23,389 nt of DNA. Origin: Salisapilia sapeloensis. Taxonomy: Eukaryota > Oomycota > Peronosporomycetes > Peronosporales > Salisapiliaceae. The stretch covers positions 1 through 23,389 of the forward strand of contig JAADVB010000266.1 of assembly GCA_023334545.1 (NCBI GenBank), read 5' to 3'. This document shows positions 8,822 to 18,511 of this stretch, one piece after another. A program made the translations under genes and the position numbers. The notes below the pieces were generated by a model. That model did not search any database. It was not told the DNA's origin and saw only the letters and a program-made list of their open reading frames with translations. Position 1 is the stretch's first letter. Each line of letters begins with the position of its first letter.

Positions 8822-9783
8822 ATGCTACGGCGATTTGGACGCTTGTCGCTACGGCCGCTGCATACGCCTGCTAGATGCATGGTAGCTTCCTTTGCATCCC
8901 CCCTAGCTTATGCAGTTTAAGTCATAGCTTACTTTACATAGCATACGGTGAAACTGGAGGGAGTGGCAGACACGCCGGAATGTCGATACGTCTACTATGA
9001 TGAGTCGGGGAGGAAGCACTCACCGTGGCATCAGATCCCATTGTTCAGTAACACTACGTCGACAAGGTCTCCTCGTAGTGTCGAGTCGGATGACTGGGAA
9101 CAAGATGATTTCATCTTTAACTTTGTCAATGAGATCCCAAGAGGGTATTTGCCACTTCCGTCCATTCGCTGATCCACTACTCACCTTGTGATAGCACTCG
9201 TGCCAAGATGGAGATTGCTGTGAAAGAAGAGTTCAATCCGATTAAGCAGGATATGAAGAAGGGAGCTCTGAGGTTCTACCCGACTGCGTCTTTAGTCAAT
9301 TACGGTTGTCTGCCGCAGACGTGGGAAGACCCGAATGATGTGGACGTAAACACTGGTCGCGGTGGTGACGATGATCCGATCGACGTCTGTGAGATTGGCT
9401 CCAAGGTTGCTGCGATCGGTGAAGTGTATCCCGTAAAGGTGTTGGGTATCCTCGGTATGATCGACGAGGGCGAAACGGACTGGAAAGTCATCGCTATTGC
9501 CACGGACGATCCCCTGGCTTCCGAACTGCATGATCTGAGTGACGTGGAGAAGCATCCGAAGGTGTCTCACATCGTAAAAGACGTCCATGACTGGTTCCGA
9601 GACTACAAAGTTCCGGATGGAAAGCCACCTGCGACCTTTGCGTTCGATGGAAAGGCTCAGCCACGACACTTTGCGAGGGACATCATCCACCAGACCCACG
9701 AAAGTTGGAAGCAGCTCATTGACAACAATGTCGCTGGGCCGATTGAGCTCTGGACGGGACATCCGCCCAATGTCGAGCACTAA
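8822..9783 (+). CDS. PPA2: soluble (family I) inorganic pyrophosphatase, probably mitochondrial, three exons
   Basis: Exons 8822-8881, 8942-9144 and 9195-9783 join across introns of 60 nt (ATG|GTAGCT...ACATAG) and 50 nt (GTATTT...GTGATAG) into 283 residues. Exon 1 encodes 20 residues rich in Arg and Leu without acids (MLRRFGRLSLRPLHTP), a typical mitochondrial presequence. The core follows: RYVYYDESGRKHSPWHQIPL, FVNEIPRGTRAKMEIAVKEE (restored by splicing), NPIKQD, LPQTWEDP, DDDPIDVCEIG and DEGETDWKVIAIA. Asp146, Asp151, Asp178 and Asp183 keep the spacing of the yeast metal ligands Asp115, 120, 147 and 152. The enzyme splits PPi to phosphate. Oddities are a Ser/Asp-rich insertion after PWHQIPLF and a shortened loop before NYGCLPQTWE. 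Confidence 0.92.
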
Positions 9784-10613
9784 AGATGGAACAAACTTGT
9801 TTTCATTTGTTCAAAACCTCGTTTATTGTTTTTAAAAGCAAGAGCAGCTTAGGTCAAGTAGAATGGATAGAATCTCTTGTCTAGTTTGATACATGAAACG
9901 CCATGTTGGATGATCTTTCGGCCTATGAGGCCTTTGGTTACTATGCCGATCACAGGAGTCTTGACCCAGTGGGTATCGTATCTTCAGCGTTGACATGTGT
10001 GGTAACCTGATTTTTCATCCGCGAAGGTTAGCGACACGAAAATAAGACACACTTGGCTATGCTTTCGCTTGGTCCACTGTAAGTTTCAAGTAGGAGGTAG
10101 CTGGAGCAGATACAATTGTACTGGAGCTCAGTTCTTATCTTTGCATGTAAGAAGATTCTGAGGATATGAAAACCCAGAAGTAAAAGCAATAGTCTTAAAA
10201 ATCCTACACTGAAGACTATGCAGACTAAAGCAGCCCATGGCCAAGAGAACGACTGATTACATGCTGCGCGAGATTAACGCTATACAACCCGGAAGAGACT
10301 TCCATCGCTATAACACCTCGACCTTCCTTCAACAGTCCCCAGTAGCACTAGACACAACTGAAAAACGCATTTGCCATCCCTAATTTTCCTGTGGCTACAT
10401 CGACATGACTCATATCACTTGAGCCTAACATAGACCTTCAACCTGCACCCTGATCCATCGCTCACCTCACCACATCGTAATACGGCTTAAGCTGGAAAAC
10501 TGTGACCGCTCCAAGAGTGCTACACGCAAAGTACAAGTCACAACACCCGCCGTCAAATACAGATTCTTTGCTTCATTTCATTCGCCACCACCTCTCCAAT
10601 CCGATGACAAAGA
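9784..10613. other. long intergenic region between convergent genes
   Basis: These 830 bases separate the 3' ends of the pyrophosphatase and RING-CH genes. No frame beginning with ATG has protein-like content; the forward frame from 10502 starts with GTG and runs antisense into the RING-CH gene. No tRNA boxes or clear repeats were seen. A small noncoding RNA cannot be excluded by eye. Confidence 0.4.
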
Positions 10614-12603
10614 TCAACTATTCCATCTCGTATCTGCCTCACATTCTCTCTCCGGAAGTGGCAGCTCCGTCGGGTCCGCCGCCTCTTCCACCTCATGCAG
10701 CTCCTGCTCCCTTTCCTCCATCTCCTGCATCGACGGCAGCCGATACGTACGAGGCTGCCTCGCTTCATGCCACGAAAATGGGTTCACTCGCGGCGGGAAC
10801 GGAGGCTGCATCAGATCCGCACTCGGGTCCGGCATCTCACTCCTGACCAGATCATCCGTCACTGGCGGGGCATCATGCTCCGAAGCTTTCGACGGATCCC
10901 ACCGCCACTTTTTCTTCGCCTTTAGCGTCAGGATCGTACGCCCAATCTTGACATGGGACGTCTTATTCCACTCCAACTCAAGTGGTTTGCTCAAAAACAG
11001 CATCGTCCCATTCGATGACGACGCATCCGACAGGTAAAAGTTTCCCTGCAGCATGTCCATTAGATCTATACTGAAGATATGCTAGGAAGAAAACAACTTA
11101 CGTCTTGGAACTTGACCTTGGCATGGAGTTGGGAGACGGTACGATAGCGCAGTGTCATATTATTGTTCGTCGACCGGCCAATCGTCAGGTACTGTTGGGT
11201 CCTACTAAGACTGTATCACGCGTCAGAAGACATTCTTATGGTAGCATAAAGGGAATAGAGTACTTTGCAAAGGATAGCTGAAACCTCGTGTTCGTCAGGG
11301 CGGACGATCGGTTTCTTGTCTCGTGCTGCGTGACGACAGCAAAGGTGACATAGGGCGGCGGCAGTTTCTTTGCTAGAAGAGATACGGTCCGTCCGTCCTC
11401 GAGCTTCACTTTCGTCATGTACGTCGATTTGCAAATGCTGCAGACGTCGAGACCTTCGGTATTCGTTACGGCACACACCTTTTGGTTCGGATTCGTTCCG
11501 TCTGCGTCTAAATTATGATTCCAGCGCTGGAGACAGTTCACGTGAAGGTACTTGGTGTCGCCCTTGCACCTGCATGGCGCCACGAGCGGATTCGTCTCCG
11601 GATCCTCGTCTTCATCGTAGCAGATATAGCAGAACTTCTTGCCACTAGGTCGCTCTGTCTTGTCTCCAGAACCTTTTCGGTTCGATCCGGCAGAAGGGGA
11701 CTTCTCCAACTGATCTTCTTCGGACTCTCCTTCGTCACTTGTCTCACCACTCGGGTTCTTGACTTCATCCACGCCGTCCAGTCGTTCATCTAGGTGATCA
11801 TTATGACTCTCTTCGTCCTGATTCGAGTGCGGATGGAAGGTCTGTTGCAAAGGAATGCTAAGATAATTCTCCTTTAAAAAATGGTAGTCGTCGTCGCTCA
11901 AAGACTCTTGTGTAGCATCTGTCGTGCCTCGATTCACTTCACAGACGACGAGTCCGACGCTTCCGATGCGGAGTAAATCACCTAGACGAAGACTGTGGGA
12001 GACGATGGGGTACTTTTTGCTACCAAGAACACGGCAGACGCCCGTGTGGCCACTGAAACGCTCAATGCTCGAGCCACAGACAAACTTGTCTGCCTGCGAA
12101 TCATATTTTAACGCTAATGTCGTCGCTCTCGTGTCGTTTAATACGCACTCTTTCATCTGAGTCTTTGCCTCACTTTCCTGTTGATTAGTAGGTACAGAAG
12201 GGGCAGAGTGTGCTCGATCTGGCATCGACAGTCGTTCATTCTGTGCAGGCGAGACCTCGGCTGTGGATGGGTTACCCGTGAAGGTTGGTACTGGGTGAGG
12301 TGCACTCTCGTCGCCGTTTTCAGAATGCCTAGTCGGAGGACTGTACAGCGTGGGTGCCTGGACATTCGACTGCTGTGGAGATGGAGAATAATACGGATAG
12401 GCACCTCGTTGGGGACCATGGATCACGGCGCCGTCTTCGTCAACGGTGAACTCTAGCTTGGGGAGCGTGCGTCGACCCCTCCCGGCCGTGACCCGAGCGC
12501 CCGTAGCATCTGTAGTCGTACGGAGTTCGCCGGGCGTCGTGGTTTCGGCCTTAATTTCGACGCGCCGGACGCTCTTGAAACCCATGTGCTTGTTACGGAG
12601 CAT
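10614..12603 (-). CDS. RING-CH (MARCH-type) E3 ubiquitin ligase with FHA domain, three exons
   Basis: Exons 12603-11285, 11210-11102 and 11045-10614 join across introns of 74 nt (GTTTCA...ATACAG) and 56 nt (GTAAGT...CTGCAG) into 619 residues. A C4HC3 RING-CH finger starts at Cys325: CYICYDEDEDP, APCRCKG, LHVNCLQRW, and ends CSICKSTY. This finger recruits E2 enzymes. A C-terminal FHA domain (about 448-525) is restored by splicing: YLTIGRSTNNN, TVSQLHAKVKFQD, then GNFYLSDASSSNGT, with the Gly-Arg, Ser and Asn-Gly-Thr phosphothreonine-pocket motifs. An earlier segment (about 160-230, LRLGDLLRIGSVGLVV) looks like half of another FHA-like fold. No transmembrane helices follow the RING, unlike membrane MARCH ligases. 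The ATG at 12603 was chosen because the frame further upstream opens only with TTG. Confidence 0.87.
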
Positions 12604-13464
12604 GGTAGTTGATATGAAAAAGAGGTAGAGACACGGCAGGAGACGTCTTCGCGAACGATGGAGCAAGCACTTCTTCCGGACTTAAAGTCGCCCCCGTCGT
12701 ATGTTCTTTTTTCGCGTTCTGGCGTTTTATACGATTGAGTATACTCAGACCAAGTGAATCGAGTAGAACTGTGAAAGGTCGTACGATCGGCCAGGTACTA
12801 GACTTTTTTAGACAGCCTTCCGTACGCGAAAGATATGAGGGAGGAGACGATGGGTTAGAGGCAGAGACAACAATGGAGCGTCTAGAAATAGAATGCTTTG
12901 TGAAAAGTCCTTGGAGGTTCAGACGCCAGCTTGTTCAGCTCAAAAGGTGCGACGACTCGACCTCTCTTCGGTCGTTTCATATCTGTCTACACTTTGTGAT
13001 GGATACTAGGCTGCTGGACATGATAGAAAATCAAGTTGTTGGTTGATTCTCGGTGGTGAGTATTCTTGCTTTCATGCGATTGACAAGAGATCGACAGAAT
13101 GGCAATGCCAAAAGAGGGAATTGATCATGACATAAATGTCATCTTTTGGCAATGTGCAGATCGTAGCTCGTTTCCATCCAGATGCGCTGCCTATTTAATA
13201 CACTTGTTCGCTTCTTGTCGATCGTAATCTACTATCCCATTGCGATACGCTTCCATGTCTACTAGCAAAGATCGAGACTGTGGTCATGCGAAATACGCTT
13301 GGACGTGATGCTTGAGTTGACGCGTGAACCCACTCCAGGTCTCACTTGATGCACCATCGCACATCGATGTCCTATCTCGGTAGATAATGCAACTCTTTTC
13401 GTTTGAATTCGAGTCGTGTCCTGCTAGCTCGGTCGCTTCAAGTCGCTATCAGACAGCGATCATG
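12604..13464. other. intergenic region with little coding signal
   Basis: These 861 bases contain the RING-CH promoter at the left. The forward frame at 12735-13046 opens with TTG, and its only internal ATG products have no family resemblance. A reverse frame at 13262-13423 is open for 53 codons behind an AG acceptor, and could be a further exon of the gene at 13465-13898. A hairpin lies at 13107-13150. Nothing else is supported. Confidence 0.4.
13107..13150. repeat. bulged hairpin (inverted repeat)
   Basis: An outer perfect 8-bp stem pairs GCCAAAAG (13107-13114) with CTTTTGGC (13143-13150). An inner perfect 7-bp stem pairs ATGACAT (13127-13133) with ATGTCAT (13136-13142) around a 2-nt AA loop. 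A 12-nt one-sided bulge separates the two left arms. The octamer TGGCAATG flanks it as a direct repeat (13100-13107 and 13147-13154). It lies outside any gene. It may be a structured RNA, a factor-binding palindrome or a chance repeat. Confidence 0.6.
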
Positions 13465-13898
13465 TTATTTGCAACAAAAGTCCGAGTCGAGAAACCCAAT
13501 CACCTTCTGATGATGCAAATGATGTTTAGAATGGTGCAAGGCAATGTACAATACTTTACCATACAAATCGCATCTAAGGACTTGCAGTCTAGCTCGCTAT
13601 TAGCTCGTTGCGGTAGCGAAAGTTGCCCAGACATCTTATCCATTATTTGGTGCATAAATGTAGCAACATCTTGAATACGAAAACAAGGTTTTCTTGGCGC
13701 TGACTTGAAGTCTGTATGCTCGGGTGTAGCCATGTAAAAATAGCTCAATATAAAGTCAGAAATTGGCACTCTCCTACTTTCCGGCGCGTAGCTAGGCTCA
13801 CGGCTTTCGTCCTCGACGCTGACAATTGCGGGTGCGTATGCTTGCCCACGAAAAGAGCAGCAAGTGGGGGTCGTCCTTCCCATCACACGTAATAACAT
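13465..13898 (-). CDS. unrecognised small protein, probably two exons
   Basis: The frame opens at the ATG at 13898. Exon 1 (13898-13560) probably ends at ATG|GTAAAG. A 53-nt intron containing TCTAAAC as branch site and ending CATCAG leads to a short exon (13506-13465, KVIGFLDSDF), giving 126 residues. Without splicing the frame continues to 13500 (132 residues). Readable parts include RRVPISDFILSYFYMATPEH and FRIQDVATFMHQIMDKMS, which look like folded helical protein rather than noise. I do not recognise a family, and no signal peptide or membrane segment is clear. It lies divergent from the coiled-coil gene at 14050, 151 nt away. The 3' end is uncertain, since a further open frame at 13262-13423 may be another exon. 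Confidence 0.45.
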
Positions 13899-14049
13899 TC
13901 TTCCATACCCTGTATATTGATTGGATCCAAAGGCACTTCCATTCTTAAAACATTTTCACCCGGTGCCGACGTAATTCGCAATATACCACGACCTACATAC
14001 GTTCGATCGAATACCAATCATCTCCTCTTTGCTATCGTATCAGGCGGAC

Positions 14050-14749
14050 ATGGACAACGCACCACTTTTTGAAAGAGAGCACCGGAATGACAGCCAGCAA
14101 GTCCAACGCCTACAGACCGATCTAGCCGAGGCCCGGCGTCTCACTGAAAGCCAAGCGGCTAGGCTACGTGACCTCGAAGCCGTCGTAGATGATCTAGAGC
14201 GAAGGTACCGTCTCACTTCATATCCTTCTTGGCCATTTCTCACCATGTCTATTTGCACAGGTTGGAATTGGAATCGAATGAGCTGATTACATTGGATGCT
14301 CAAAAAGCTGAAGATGAAAGGTATAATCATCATATAGAACCAATCGGAAGATCATCAATTCATTTTTTAATAGAAAATGGGAGGAAGAGAGACAGCAACT
14401 TAAAGGTGAAGTCGAGACGTGGCAACAACGATTCGAAGACGAATCTCGTCGTCGAGCCAATATAGATGAGCGTCTCCGTCGATCAGAGCGCGAGTTATAC
14501 CGTATGCATCAAAAAAAGTACCAGATCGAACGAGACGTTCGACGTGAAGAGACGGAAAAACGTCGTCATGAAGCCGAGATTGTACGCAGCCTTGAAAAGG
14601 ACAGTCTGGAGCAAGCACAGCGTCGTGCAAATAGCTCGCACAATATCGCTCGCAACGTTGATTTGACGGAAAACCCAAAGGAGGTCGAGCCAGCGAGCAT
14701 ACGACGACGCCAAGCACTGTCCGCTGCCATGGATTTCTTCAACGTGTAA
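14050..14749 (+). CDS. coiled-coil protein, three exons
   Basis: Exons 14050-14204, 14261-14320 and 14374-14749 join across introns of 56 nt (GTACCG...GCACAG) and 53 nt (GTATAA...AATAG), both in phase 2, to give 196 residues. The joins read DDLER|RLELESNEL and AEDER|KWEEERQQL, keeping the heptad rhythm unbroken. Residues about 12-150 form a nearly continuous Arg/Glu/Gln/Leu coiled coil. The C-terminus ends with RRRQALSAAMDFFNV, an amphipathic tail that could be a docking peptide. The composition suits a cytoskeletal, centrosomal or vesicle-tether protein, but no family was recognised. The ATG at 14050 is the first in frame. Confidence 0.75.
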
Positions 14750-14933
14750 ATGACTGCCGGAGAGATGATAAATGGCGGAAGCGACTGTAATATAGCTTGG
14801 CCTTCTTTAATTTCAAATCTTTTCTTTGGCTGTAAAGGTACACCTTTGGTACTCACATGCACAGGTACAGTCGTAGTACATATAGTGAGCGCCAGTCAAA
14901 GCAAAACACAAATTCGAACAACGAATTCGAGAA

Positions 14934-17900
14934 ATGGCCAAGAACACGCAGTTAGACGTCGATGAGGAGTTGGCAAAGCTATTGAAAGAGCAGGAAGACT
15001 TTTTAAATAATGGAGAAGCCCCTGCTGCATCTGTAAAGCGCTCTAGTAATGCACAGCCTCCTTCAGAACTACAAGAAGAGTCGAAAACGACAGAAAAGGA
15101 AGTGGACGATGCTCCAACGGATATACCAGTCGTTGGTAAAATCGTAGAACGTGATGTCGGCCAAGTAACGCGTCCGGAAATCAACGTTCAGCCAACCACG
15201 ACAGGATTTCCAAAGGTAGAACGTCGCAAAAAGAGCCTTTTTGGACGAAAGCGAGAGCAAAAGCAGGCCAAGGCACCTGTCCAGCCACCACAGCAGGATG
15301 ATAGAGACAAAGACCAGAAAGAATTAGATGATATTAACAACGACAAGCTCGCACAGATGTCCATGGAAGAAATTCGCCAAGAGCAAGAAGAACTACGACA
15401 GTTTTTAGATCCAGAGTTGCTCCAGAAGCTCATGAACAAGCCTAGGAATAAGCCTACAACTACTCGACTATCCGTTCAGAAAACTACGAAAGTGGAGAAA
15501 ACTACGCCAAACACCGGTAAAGATACTGAAAAGAGTGAAAACGAAAAGAACCTGGCGGATATTCGAAATGAGAGCGAGTTATTCGCTCAATCCAAGTTTT
15601 TACCGCCAGAGGAACGTGCAAAGCACGAATGGATGACTCCACTACCACCCACCGTGCCGTCGGAAACAAACGCCACTCGTTATGACTTTGACGGGAACAT
15701 CATTGACGCTGCTGATGGTAACATACAGTCTGGCCTTTACCACCATGGAGATGATCCCGATCGTGCCGGGTACAGCCTTAATGAACTGCTACACTTGGCA
15801 CGGAGTACTGTGCCGAGTCAGCAGGCATTGGCTTTCCAGACGCTCTCTCGTATTTTCACAAACCGGAATCTAACAGACGTGTCGAAGGAAGTGACCGTAA
15901 CCCTTCGAGTCGGTTTGGATTCTTCTAACCACTCTGTTCTTTCCTCTGCTGCTTCTGCTCTTCACAAATATATCGTTCCATCTGATCTAGCTTCCACTAT
16001 ATGTAATACTGGACAAGAAACAGATTTGGTGCAGGAGACGCTTGTCGGTAACGTCCTCTTGCCGACGTTACAGCAGTACCATGGCTCTCAAGAAGGATCA
16101 CCGTTCGAGACGCTTGCTGCGGATCCAGTAGTAGCTGATGTCGTATTAAACGAAGACAAAGAGGATAACGAAGGTGAAGAAAGTGCTCATGCCAATCGGG
16201 AGAAGATTATGACACAGGATCCAGTCCAAGCGTTTGTAAGTGACATGGACCTACTGCCCCGACTACGATACCTGCTATCTGTGATGAAGCTGCCGTCTAC
16301 TACCGCTCTCCATCTATTGGATATCCTTATTGTATGTGCCCAGCACTCGTATCGCAACTGTGAATTGATCGTGTCGGACAGAGCGTTGGTAGAGTACATT
16401 CAAAAGGATTGTATTGGTAATGAGGAGACATGGACGTCTGACGCGGAAGCGGACGTTACAGCTAAAGCTCTCAAGGCAATGGTCCTTGTTCGCATTCTCA
16501 GCGCTTCCCATCGGAACATTGCAACGAAACTCGTATCGTCTGGTGTCATTCAGTCGACAAAGTCGTTCTTGGCCATCGCAGATAACAGTATCAAGCAAAA
16601 GCTGTGGACGCTACGGGTCGAGAGTCTTCGCATCTGGCGTAATCTGCTCTTGTATGCGCTCGACTTCCACTGCTTCAGCTACATTTACCCTATGCTGACT
16701 TCTATCGACGTCACACACGAAAAGCATGTCACGTGTGCACTCTTTGCTGCTCTATCCACCTTCGCAGGACTCGAACACAAGCACGAAGCGCAACACTACT
16801 TTTCCCAACTATCGTTGTTTATTCAAAAAGCAGCAGAGGTTGTCAGTCGAACATCCGATGTTTCGTCTTGTGCGACAGCTCTTCGTTTCTTGACGACCTG
16901 TTCGAACCTGGTGGACAAGTACCACTTGGACAAAACGCTCTTTGTTCAAACGTACGAAACCATCCAAAAACGAATGTTTATGCAGCACATGCTACATGAA
17001 CAGAACCAAGTATGGTCGAGAGAATGTCTCGTAGCGTGTTTATCCTTCCACCACTCTCTGACATCCCACGGCATTGTGGATGATGAAGAAGACAACTTCT
17101 TTACACTTGTAACTACCCACGAGAGCAGAGTCTTGGAGCTCATGAAGACTTCCTTGAACCAAGTCAAGGTGCTAACACCAGAACTGTCATCTGGAGCACA
17201 TCAGTTCTTCATCAGAATCTCTCAGACAGCTTTGTTGGCGCTGCATCTATCATCCAGAGGCTCGGACGCCTTTGCATCTCAGCTGTACGCGTTAACACTT
17301 CACCTCCTCCCGCTTCTTCCACCCGGTTCGGAGTCTCTTGTTCTATCTCTTTTCTCTCAAGTCCTCTTCCACTCGAAAATGCTGCTCAAAACATCCATTT
17401 TCACATCGGCAGAGCAACTGTCTTCTGTCTCAAACGTCCTTCCGTCCATCTACGCCAGTCTTCTTTCTCCTTCTCCCACGTCGGAAGCACATTCATCCGG
17501 AATCTTTTCAAATGCTTTCAACCCAATGCAGCGACAGAGTTTGAATCTCCGATTACCACCTTTAGACGAGAATGCTACCGTGTCCAACCTACCACTACCC
17601 GCATCTTGGATCTACGCACCTCTCTCTCGTGTCCAGTCTGTCGGTCAAAGTGATGACAAGCAGGTACAAGAGCTGCAGCTTATCCTTGGAGGCACCTGTC
17701 GCTACCTCGAGCAACTTGAGACCTGTGGCAATGCAGTGGTACAAGTCGATCTGAGTCCTATTGAAAAGACCTTCCACCTGCTCTTTGCCTTGTTTAACAG
17801 TAGTGACGTCCTGTTCGACTCTGGCGTCCAGGTACCTCTTATCGAACTCATTGACACTTTAGGTGGACGTGTTCTAGTGGATGACCAGAGGAAACAACTT

Positions 17901-18494
17901 GTGACGACACTTGGGAGTCACTTGAGACATCGAAAACAACTTGATCCGGATACCGATGTTGATACCGCTGCCATCACCAAGACAAGTGATACGGACGTTT
18001 TGTCTCAGTTCGTCGAGTCTTTGATGCAAGAGTTTGTCGAGTCGTCATTTGGTCACCCTGCCTTTGCCAAATGCATCTCACTATTCCTACTTCCGGAAAT
18101 GCCGTCAGAGGTCGTCAAGATCGTGTGGCGCATGGCCATGGAAGCTAGACTACTCCACCAGATCCAACCGATGGCCAGTCACTCTGCTTCTGTGTGGACA
18201 TCAGGACAAAAACGCCAAGACACAGAGCTCTTGTGGATGATGCAAAAGGCTCTTGTCGGACCAACAACCCGAGACGACAGTCTAGCTACTCGAATGGCCA
18301 TTCCGACATTGCAAAAGTATTTGTTCCAGGAGCAAACGATGAGTGCCGATCGGACCATGCTATTTCGGTCATTACTCAAGTCATCTAGGTCTATCCTAGA
18401 GCAACTGCTCTCACATGAAAACGCACGAAAGATCTTAGAGACAATCGACTTATCGGAAGAAGAAAACGCCAAGATTTCTGCATCATCCTCTTAA
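14934..18494 (+). CDS. RPAP1: RNA polymerase II-associated protein 1 (RPAP1)
   Basis: A single uninterrupted frame of 1186 residues. The N-terminus has DEELAKLLKEQEDFL. The RPAP1 N-terminal block follows (about 63-110: PVVGKIVERD, TGFPKVERRKKSLFG) and then the helix MSMEEIRQEQEELRQFLDPE (about 140-160). The RPAP1 C-terminal signature is at about 247-310: RYDFDGNII, SGLYHHGDDPDRAGYSLNEL, LARSTVPSQQ. The remaining about 870 residues are Leu/Ser-rich helical repeats, as in armadillo-like scaffolds. RPAP1 helps RNA polymerase II assembly, nuclear import and Mediator contact in yeast and animals (IYO/MINIYO in plants). The length is similar to animal and plant homologues. It ends only 17 nt before the convergent DAO gene, so transcripts of the two must overlap. 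Confidence 0.9.
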   Translation: MAKNTQLDVDEELAKLLKEQEDFLNNGEAPAASVKRSSNAQPPSELQEESKTTEKEVDDAPTDIPVVGKIVERDVGQVTRPEINVQPTTTGFPKVERRKKSLFGRKREQKQAKAPVQPPQQDDRDKDQKELDDINNDKLAQMSMEEIRQEQEELRQFLDPELLQKLMNKPRNKPTTTRLSVQKTTKVEKTTPNTGKDTEKSENEKNLADIRNESELFAQSKFLPPEERAKHEWMTPLPPTVPSETNATRYDFDGNIIDAADGNIQSGLYHHGDDPDRAGYSLNELLHLARSTVPSQQALAFQTLSRIFTNRNLTDVSKEVTVTLRVGLDSSNHSVLSSAASALHKYIVPSDLASTICNTGQETDLVQETLVGNVLLPTLQQYHGSQEGSPFETLAADPVVADVVLNEDKEDNEGEESAHANREKIMTQDPVQAFVSDMDLLPRLRYLLSVMKLPSTTALHLLDILIVCAQHSYRNCELIVSDRALVEYIQKDCIGNEETWTSDAEADVTAKALKAMVLVRILSASHRNIATKLVSSGVIQSTKSFLAIADNSIKQKLWTLRVESLRIWRNLLLYALDFHCFSYIYPMLTSIDVTHEKHVTCALFAALSTFAGLEHKHEAQHYFSQLSLFIQKAAEVVSRTSDVSSCATALRFLTTCSNLVDKYHLDKTLFVQTYETIQKRMFMQHMLHEQNQVWSRECLVACLSFHHSLTSHGIVDDEEDNFFTLVTTHESRVLELMKTSLNQVKVLTPELSSGAHQFFIRISQTALLALHLSSRGSDAFASQLYALTLHLLPLLPPGSESLVLSLFSQVLFHSKMLLKTSIFTSAEQLSSVSNVLPSIYASLLSPSPTSEAHSSGIFSNAFNPMQRQSLNLRLPPLDENATVSNLPLPASWIYAPLSRVQSVGQSDDKQVQELQLILGGTCRYLEQLETCGNAVVQVDLSPIEKTFHLLFALFNSSDVLFDSGVQVPLIELIDTLGGRVLVDDQRKQLVTTLGSHLRHRKQLDPDTDVDTAAITKTSDTDVLSQFVESLMQEFVESSFGHPAFAKCISLFLLPEMPSEVVKIVWRMAMEARLLHQIQPMASHSASVWTSGQKRQDTELLWMMQKALVGPTTRDDSLATRMAIPTLQKYLFQEQTMSADRTMLFRSLLKSSRSILEQLLSHENARKILETIDLSEEENAKISASSS

Positions 18495-18511
18495 TGCCGA
18501 CTGAATACCAA

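Noticed and set aside
9292-9780. 162-codon reverse ORF
   Set aside because: It lies entirely antisense to the well-supported pyrophosphatase exon 3 and has no family motif.
10502-10846. 114-codon forward Pro/Ala/His-rich ORF
   Set aside because: It starts with GTG and lies mostly antisense to exon 3 of the RING-CH/FHA gene.
11046-11101. Internal start MDMLQGNFYL for a separate FHA protein
   Set aside because: A 56-nt GTAAGT...CTGCAG intron joins VKFQD directly to GNFYLSD and restores an intact FHA domain, so this is intronic sequence.
11670-11690. GGTTCGATCC, resembling a tRNA B box
   Set aside because: It lies within RING-CH coding sequence, with no matching A box or acceptor stem.
12604-12666. 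Upstream extension of the RING-CH/FHA protein (MLHRSRRR...)
   Set aside because: The frame opens with TTG at 12666, not ATG; the first real ATG is at 12603.
12735-13046. 103-codon forward ORF
   Set aside because: It opens with TTG, and the part after the first ATG is about 57 residues with no resemblance to a known protein.
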